A stretch of DNA of 64,000 bases, taken from positions 2,297,501 to 2,361,500 of the forward strand of contig NZ_JUHB01000001.1 in assembly GCF_000799565.1 (NCBI RefSeq). The letters run 5' to 3'. The position numbers and the translations under genes are program-made. This stretch comes from Cellulophaga sp. Hel_I_12. Lineage in GTDB: Bacteria; Bacteroidota; Bacteroidia; Flavobacteriales; Flavobacteriaceae. Positions within the stretch are counted from its first letter, which is position 1. Every line of letters begins with the position of its first letter. The notes under the pieces are model-generated. The model searched no databases, was not told the DNA's origin, and worked only from the letters and a program-made list of their open reading frames with translations. This document shows positions 54,501 through 63,500 of the stretch, piece by piece.

Positions 54501-57500
54501 TCATTGACAAACACATAGCGCACATAGGTACTAGAGCCCCCAGTTACTAATCCAGTAATATCAATTGTAGCATAGTTCGTTGTATTTCCTGAAGTACAAT
54601 CAAACTCAGACACTACAGGTGCCGAAATGACTACTGCCGCGGTAGGCTGACTTATGGTTTGGACTACTGTTGTTGTACAACTATTGCTTCCCGTTACGCT
54701 AATGGTATACCCAGCTCCTACCGTATTCGCTAAGCCTGTAAATTCAGCACTTGTAGTAGTACTACTTGTAGGATTTATTACGATAGCTGTACCATCTCTA
54801 TCGGTAATTTGGAATACATACGGATCAATACCATTGTCTAAAACACGAACGGATATCGTACCGTCAGCAGCATTAAAACAAGTAACATTGGTAACGGCAT
54901 CAATAGTTGGTGTTGGTGGTTGTACCGCAGCTGCTAAGCTTTGTCTGATGGTTTCAGAACACGTACCATCGGTAATGATAAACGTATATTCGCCCACTTG
55001 TGTTAAGCCTGTAAATATTCCGTCTGCATTTGGTGTTAATGCGCTACCATCAGGGAAAGTTCCTGAATATGCATAGGTACCTGAACCACCTGTTTGAGAA
55101 ATAGTTATTTGCCCACTTGGATCAAGGGTACAGTCTATCGGTTTCACTATGGTAGCTAAAGGCACTAATTCATCATATAAAGTAATGGCATTCGCTGTAG
55201 CTGTAGCACAGCCCCATTGATCAGAAACGATTACTTGGTATTGACCAGCACCTAAGTTGCTAAATGTAGCTGTAGTTTGTAAGGCTCTTAAGTTTACATA
55301 AGCTGTACCATCCCAGCGTTGTAATTGGTAGCTATAATTACTTCCTTGCCCCCCAACTTGATTCATAACTTGCAACTCACCTTCAAAATTAGTACAGTTT
55401 TCATTGTTTAATTGTAGATCGGCCGTAATCGGTGTTGGAACAGCTAAAGTAATGTCTGTTAATTGTAAAGGGCAGCCGCGACTATCTATTACCCATATTT
55501 CATAGGTGCCTGCTCCTAAGTTTTCAAATCTAGGATTCGCTACATAGTTTGTTGCATCATTTGGATCTGGATTGGCAGTTGTACTTACATAATACGCATA
55601 GCCTCCCCAACCACCAGTAACATTGGTAATTTCGATAACTCCGTCAGCACCAGGAACACAAGTAATCGGTGTTACCATTGGTATTCCCGCTGCTAATGCA
55701 GAGCTTGGTTCAGAAATACTGAAATCTCTTCTGTTGTCGCATGTAGGTACCCCATCTTGTGTAAAGCTTACGTAATAATCACCAGCGATTAAACCTGTTA
55801 CAGTTAAAGCTGCAGAAGTTCCTGTAATTCCTGTTGTTGTAGTATCACTATTGAATACTTCCCAAGAATACGTACCCGCATAGGATGCATCATTGACCGT
55901 AAATGTAGCGGTACCTGTGGCAGACCCCACACAAATAACGTCTGTAGTAACAGGTGTGCCGACTGTAAAAGTATTCGGGTTGGTAATATTGATAGAAGTA
56001 AATAATTCACAATCCGTATCTATATGTCGTACGATGAAATTATGTGTTCCTTCTGCTAAACCAGCAAATACATTTGATGGCTGCCAAGTGGTACCATTAT
56101 CAATACTAAATTCAAATCTAGTGGCATCATTAATAGTAGAAGCAACAGCAATAGTCACTTCTCCGTCATTACCCGGAGTACAAGTAATGGCACTTGAAAT
56201 AGTAGCATTAATGGTTAATAATTTATCAAAAGCAGCTATGCTTGCTGTAGTTGTCCCTATACAACCATTGGCATCATAAACTGATATATTATAAGTACCA
56301 CCAAGTCTGTTGGTTTCTATATATACATTGTTTGCACCGTCTTGAACAATTGTTGAAGTAGCAGTGTTTTCAAAAACGTATCTAACATAAGTTCCAGAAC
56401 CACCCGAAATATTAGCTGGGTTAACCGTTATAGTGGCATTAGTATCAGTATTGGTGTTTGGAGTACATTCAAAGGGTACAATATCCACCAATGGATCAAC
56501 AGTTACTACAATAGCATTAGGCTCTGAAATGGTAATAGCAACATCAAATGTACAAGCATTCGTTCCAATACCTCTTACGATATAATTATTAGGCGCTAAG
56601 TCAGAAAAAGTTTGTGTTGCAGCATCAAAAGTAAAATCAGCAGCAGCCACTAATGGATTCCCAGCAGTTGCATAGCGTAATTCATAGCTTAAAGGATTAA
56701 TGCCGTTATTGGTTTGATTTAAGGTAATGGTACCATCATTAGCCCCATTGCACGTAAGCTCCGTATGAGTTTCGGTGAAAATAGGTTGAATAGCCGCTGG
56801 AACATTTACGGTAAACGTTCTGTTGCATACCGCACTGTTAGCTGTTGCTGTATCATAAATAGTAATGATATAATCTCCAGCAGTACTAGCACTATATACA
56901 AACGGACTCGTCAAAGTAGTTTGTGCTACCGTTGCAGCTCCTGAAATTGAATATTCATAGTTTCCAGAACCTGTTAATGCTTCAATAGTAATGGTAGCAT
57001 CTGGTGTTGCAGAACAATCTAATACTTTAGTCAATTCTGCTTTTGCCGAAAGCACTGGGTTAACTATGTAAGCTGCTTGCATAGCCATACAACCGTTACT
57101 ATCAATGATATACACATCGTAAGAACCTGGTGTAACATTATTAAAAATACCACCATTGTTTACATAGGTACTAGGAGCCGTTGCGCCATTTGTAACAATG
57201 GCATACCGAATAGTTCCAGCTCCCGTAGCAGCTACAGTTAATCGTATTGGTGAAGTACAATTGTCTTGTGTGACACTATCTATTGTTGGGTTAGGGCTTA
57301 AACCTAAGCTAACCAAAGGTAAGGTTACAGGACAACCATATTGATCGTTAATGGTTACCATATAATCACCCGCTGGTGAATTTACAGGAATGTGTATCGG
57401 GTTACTTGTTAAACCTGTTAGAGCAGTAAACCCTACAGGACCCGTTACATCAAAGGTATAAGGCGCACCGCCCCCACCTGTAATTCCAGTGACAGAAATT

Positions 57501-60500
57501 AAGCCTGGTAAATTACAAGAGATATCTCTAGTCGCTGTAGCGGTAGCCATAATTTCATCTAATTCTTCTACTAAAGCATTTTCACTACCTCCTCTACAAG
57601 TATCAGGGGAAGTACCATCGTTTTGAAAAACATCTATATAATATTCCCCTTCCGGTAAATTAGAAACAGAAATCGTATTGTTATAGCCAACATTTATTGC
57701 TGGAGCTGGGGCAATAGCACCACTGACCGCAATAGGTGTTGGGTTTCCTAATTGAAAAACTTCCCATCGCATATGTGTACTAGCGGTAGTAGGGTTAAGC
57801 GTAAACGTGATTTCGCCATTACCAATACCTGGCGTTGCATTAAAACAACTAGGAGTGACCATTGTTGTTATTTCAATAGGAATATTAGGAACAACATCAT
57901 TAACATTAACATTACTCTGTCTGATACAACCCGCAGTATCTTCAACATAAAACACATAGGTTCTTCCCGGCACCAATAAAGGCAAACCTGGTAGTTGCGG
58001 TGTCGTTGGGTTTATATTTGCAAATGTGTGGGATGTTCCAGACGGTATTCTAGCTGTCCAAATAGGCGTAGATAATCCAAAACTAGCAGGATCATCCGTA
58101 TAAGTATATCTATAACCATTGGTACCATCTCCGTTACTACCTCTTACGGTAACTTGTAAGTCGTTACAATCTAATATTTGAGGAAATATGGTAATATCTA
58201 AATTGTCTAAAGGAAAAGGTATTATATATCTTGGAAAATCTCTTTGACAAATCGTTCCACTGGCTAGAGTCACTCGAATAGATGGATTTACTGGCGTTCC
58301 TGAAGCATATCCTCTAAGTTCAGAAGAAGATTGCCATGTGGAACCACCATCAGCACTATATTCTACTGTACCTGCTGAGGTTATTACATTTGTAAATTCA
58401 AAGCCATATTCTAAAGGATCAGGATCATCACAGGTTGCTGGCAGTAAAGGTTCTACATCCGCTGTAATTTGAACGGCATTATTGATGATAATCGTTGCAG
58501 AAGAAACAGGGCAACCGTCAGTATCAGTAATGTCTATTCTGTAGTCACCAACTCCAATACCAGCGAAGCTGTACGTTGTTGTTCCTACATTTGAATAGCT
58601 TACACCGTAATCGATACCGTCAGCTGGTGATAAATCTACTAAAGAATACGTAAAAGGGGCATTCCCACCAGTAACAGTGGCATCGATAGCTCCTAAACCA
58701 TTAAAACATTCAGGATCCGTGGCTGTTCCAGTCACGGCTAAAGGAGTCGCTGTGGTAATCACAATATCTTCTTGTTCAAAGGAACACAAATGACTTACCC
58801 CATTGTTATCGCGAACATACACATCATAACCCAAAGGGTTCGCGGTAGCCATGGCATTAGTTACAATTAAACTATTTGATGTCGTAAAGCTAGTTGGGAC
58901 AGTGTTTGCAGGAACGATAGCGTACACTAAAGTACCGTTTCCTCCTGTTGCGTTAACGGTAATGCTACCATCTGCACAAGAGCTTACATTTATAGCATCA
59001 ACAGACACCACTAACTGCGGACTTAAAACTACGGTTTGTTGCACTGCATCACAGCCAAAACCATCCTGAACATCAATCGTATACGAACCATTGGCCAGTC
59101 CTGAAAAAATATGTCGAGTGGCTGAGGTATTCCCATTTAACCAAGCACCTCCATCAATTCTAAATTGGAAGTTTCCGTTACCAGGTAATGAGGTAACATC
59201 AACTTGAATAGTACCGTCATTGGCACCAGAGTAGCAAGCAGTAGGTAATACATCAAAAGTAGGTACTTGTGGGGCATTGACCGTGACAGTTGGCAATGCC
59301 ATATTCACACATGATCTACTATCAGTAACTCGCACTACATAATTTTCGGTGGCTGCATTGGCAGGAACATTGGTAAATATAGAAGATGCCTGATAGGCTC
59401 TTAAGATGGTTCCAGTATTTGTTTCTAACTGATAGGTATAGGTCGGTGTTCCACCACTGGCTACTGCCGTAATAGTTGCGCCTGTATTATCACAGGTAAA
59501 TTCGGTGGTTATTGAAGCCGTTGCTGTGATTGCTGTTGGTTCTGTTAAAGTTTGATTTAAAGGCACAGTGCATCCCGTTGGGTTGTTTACATCTCTAACT
59601 TCAATCGAATAGGCTTGCGCGGTTAATCCCGTTACCACTTGTGATGTAGTGTGTGGTCCTGAGAATGTTACGCCTCCATCAAGCGTATATTCAAATCCAG
59701 CAGCACCAAAGTTGGTCGCATTTATGGTGAAACCTCCGTCAGATCCTGCAAAACAAGAAACATTAACAGGAGCAGAAATAGAAGCATTAAAAGCTCTACC
59801 ATTGGCTACATTAACTACAATATCCGTAGTACAGCTACTGCCATAATCCACAGTAATCGTATGATTTCCAGGAGTAACGTTAGTAAATACATTAGCAGAG
59901 GCGCCTGTTTGAGGTGTTCCACTGTCTAAAGTGTAGGTATAAGAAGCATCAAAAGGAGTAATGGTCATATTTCCTGTGCCATCACAATTATAAGCTACTG
60001 CACTAGTTAATATTGGAGCCACGGGTAATGGGTCAATCACCACATTAGCTAGTGAAATAAAACATGTTGGTGCATTGGCATCTCTTACACGTATCGTATA
60101 AGAACCATCTGTGAGTCCAGTAAATACAGTTCCACCAGTGGTTGAAGCGGTCCAAGAACCTCCATTGATACTATATTGATAATTCCCTGAGCCACCAGCT
60201 GTAGGTGTAATACTACCCACGCTAATCGCTGCTTCACCACCTGGTAAACACGTGTAATCTGTGGTTTGTATGGCTTCGGCAGTAAGTGCTAAAGGTTCAT
60301 TTACCGTTACACTTAAGGGTTGTGTACACAAATCGGCGTCTTGTACTAATACCGCATAGGTACCTGCAGTTAAATTTGAAAAATTATTTGATGTTTGATA
60401 CGTAGTCCCATTGTTAATACTATAACGATAAGGTGCATTTCCACCGGTTACTGCTAAGGCAATAGCGCCGTTAGCACCACCAAAACAAGAAACGTCTGTA

Positions 60501-63500
60501 ACCGTTTCTGTAATTACTATAGGTGGATTTTGAGTAATGATGAGATCAACCATTACAGTACAAAAACCAGCTGTACCGCCATTATCTCGTACATATACAT
60601 CATATGCACCAGCAGCTGAAATAGCTCTTGGATTGGTCGTTGAAAAATCTCCATTGGTTGGTGTTGCTCCATCGGGAACGATAGCATATACATAATTGAC
60701 ATCGCCACCAATTGCTGTAATATTTACATCTGTGGCGCTACCACACGTGGTAATCGCATTTGCTGACGCGCTTAGGCTTAATCTTTCATTAATAGTTATG
60801 GTTTGTGCAGCTACTGTACATCCTAATTGGTCTCTTACATTGATGATATATGACCCAGAACCTAAATTAGTGAAGGTATAGGCTGTTGCTGTGGTTGGAC
60901 TAGGTGCTAAAAATGGTCCATTATTTATGCTAAATAAAAGTCCGCCGTTACCTCCAGTGACATTCACCGCAATAGTACCATCATTGGCACCAGAATAACA
61001 TTGTGTAGGCGTCGCTGTAAATGTTAGCGCTGACGGAGCTGTAATAGGTATTGCTGTATCTATAAGATTGTCACAGCCTCTAACATCTCTTGCTCTTACC
61101 AAATAAGTACCTGCTGGAACATTGGTAAAATTTACTGAAGTTTGATAGGCTCTTGTGATGGTTCCAGAAGTATCTTCTAATTGATATTCATATCCTGCAG
61201 TACCTCCTGTTGCACTAGCCGAAATCGTAGCACCCGTGTTTGAACAGGTAAAAGGGGTGCTTACCGAAGCACTAGCTTGAATGGCTGTTGGTTGGGTAAT
61301 TGTTCTTGTTATTTGTTGTGTACAAGAGATATCATCAATTCTTCTGATATCGATAGTTCTTACACCAGCAGCTAAATTAGCTGTGGTAGTTACAGGTGAA
61401 GAAAGCGATGTTACATAGGCACCTCCATCAATGGAATATTCAAAACCTGTGGTTGGGTTAAAGTTTTCTACTTCAAAAGTAATGCTACCATCTGATGCGC
61501 CAAAACAGCTCACGTTGGTAGATGAAAGATAATTGGCTTCAAATGCTCTATTCCCTTCAATAATAATAGTAGAATCGATGGAAAGCTCACAAACTTCAGG
61601 AATTTGATAAATTTCAATATCGTCGATAGCAAAATCGTTACCACTATTACCCACTTTTTCTGATCGGATCACAAACTCTAAAGTGGTATTATTGCCTGGG
61701 TTCAGGTCTACACTAAAGTTTTCCCATTGTTCTGTTTTTGGAATATCGCCAGTTCGGATAGATTGCACAACAGTTCCCGCCGTTGTTCTTATTTCTATCG
61801 TTAAATCTGGGTCTAACTGATTATTTGTACTTCTTAGAAGGTTAAAAATATATAATGAAATTCTTAAATCCTGATTTGGAATAACATCATTGATTGGTTT
61901 TGAATAAATAATTTGACCCGGACTCGGAGTACCTACATTTATGACTAAATAACGTCCATTGGGATTAGCACCATTGGTGGTATTATCGCCGGGCTGTACC
62001 CAAGCACCAAAGGGTGCTACAATGCTGTTGGTAACGGCATATTCAAAATCATTAATTCTGTTGTTGTTATCTCCAGGAGGATTTGTCGTTTGATCTTCAT
62101 AGGTATATCCTAAAGTATTTGGGTTTGGAACTGTTGTTCCATAGCCAAAATCCTCTACCAATAGTAAACTTGGTGTTGGTGGTACTTGAGAAACATAATT
62201 GGTCGTCACTGTATAGGTACCTGGACCTATATTCGTAAACACATTACTCGTTGGGTCAGGACTATTTAAAGTGCCATTTAAGGCATAGGTATAATTGTAG
62301 TTTGTAATATCACTTGTTAGGGTAATAACTCCAGTACCATCACAGTTATAATCGGTAACCGCTGTTAATACAGGGTTAACAGGATAGTCTTCTACAAACA
62401 CATCCATTGGAAATTCACAGCCAACAGCATCTCTAACCACCACCGTATTGTAATTTCCAGGAGGTAAGCTAGCAATACTTGGAGTACCGAAGGTAGCGCC
62501 TCCGTCAAAACTATAGGTATATGGTGCTACACCACCTACGACATTGGTAATACGAACTAAAGCCCCTGAAGGATCGCAAGTAACGTCTCGTGCTACTCCT
62601 GCTGATGCCGTTAAAGGCGAAGGGTTCGAAATACTGTGATCTAGGGTCGCGCTACATCCAGAATCGTCTAATACCAGAACAGTATAGGTTCCGGCAGCTA
62701 AACCGACAAAGGAAGGGGTGTCCTGAAACGTTACACCATTGTTAATACTGTATTGAAAAGGGCCTACGCCATTTACAGTATTGATCGTAATGCCTGCACT
62801 ACTTGAGTTAGTACAGGTTATTGGGCTATCGTCATTCACAGAAATAGTCATATTTCCGCGATCTTCGAGGGTCACAGCATTTGATATTTTAAAACAGCCA
62901 TTGGCATCGATAGCTACAAAAGTATATACGCCTTCTTCATTCGGTATTTTAGTATAGACAAAAGGTGCCGAAGGATCTGCTTCTGTGGGACCACCGGATA
63001 CCGTATAACCAAATTCAAAAATGGGATCAATTTGATAGGCATTTGCGGGAACATTGCTAATATCACTATAGAGTGGCGTTCCATTTTTACTCCAGATAGC
63101 ATAGCTATAATTAGGATCTACAAATCCTCCTGATGCTGTTAGTTCTATGGTTCCTGGAGAACAGCCTATATTGGATAAGGTTACGGCAGAAAGTAAAACT
63201 TCATCTACCTCATTTACGGTAATGTTCTGAGTATCTGTACACCCGTCTTGGGTGGTAACAATGACTGTATAATCGCCCGGGTTTAAGTTGTTAAAGGTAT
63301 AGTTATTACTTGTTTGAGCTGAAGCAATATTTACTCTGGTGCCAACACCATAAGGGTGATTCACCCCATCATTAAATCGTAAATCATAGGTATAATTTGC
63401 TCTTACATTTAATACTTGAACATTTATAGAGCCTAGGGAATTACAATTGGCTGGTGTCGTGGCAAGATCTACATCAAAATTTCGATCTAAAATTCCAATC

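Noticed and set aside
54654..55076. 140-codon plus-strand frame inside the SprB-like gene
   Set aside because: Antisense shadow in a repetitive gene; several similar frames occur on the opposite strand at other modules for the same reason of composition.
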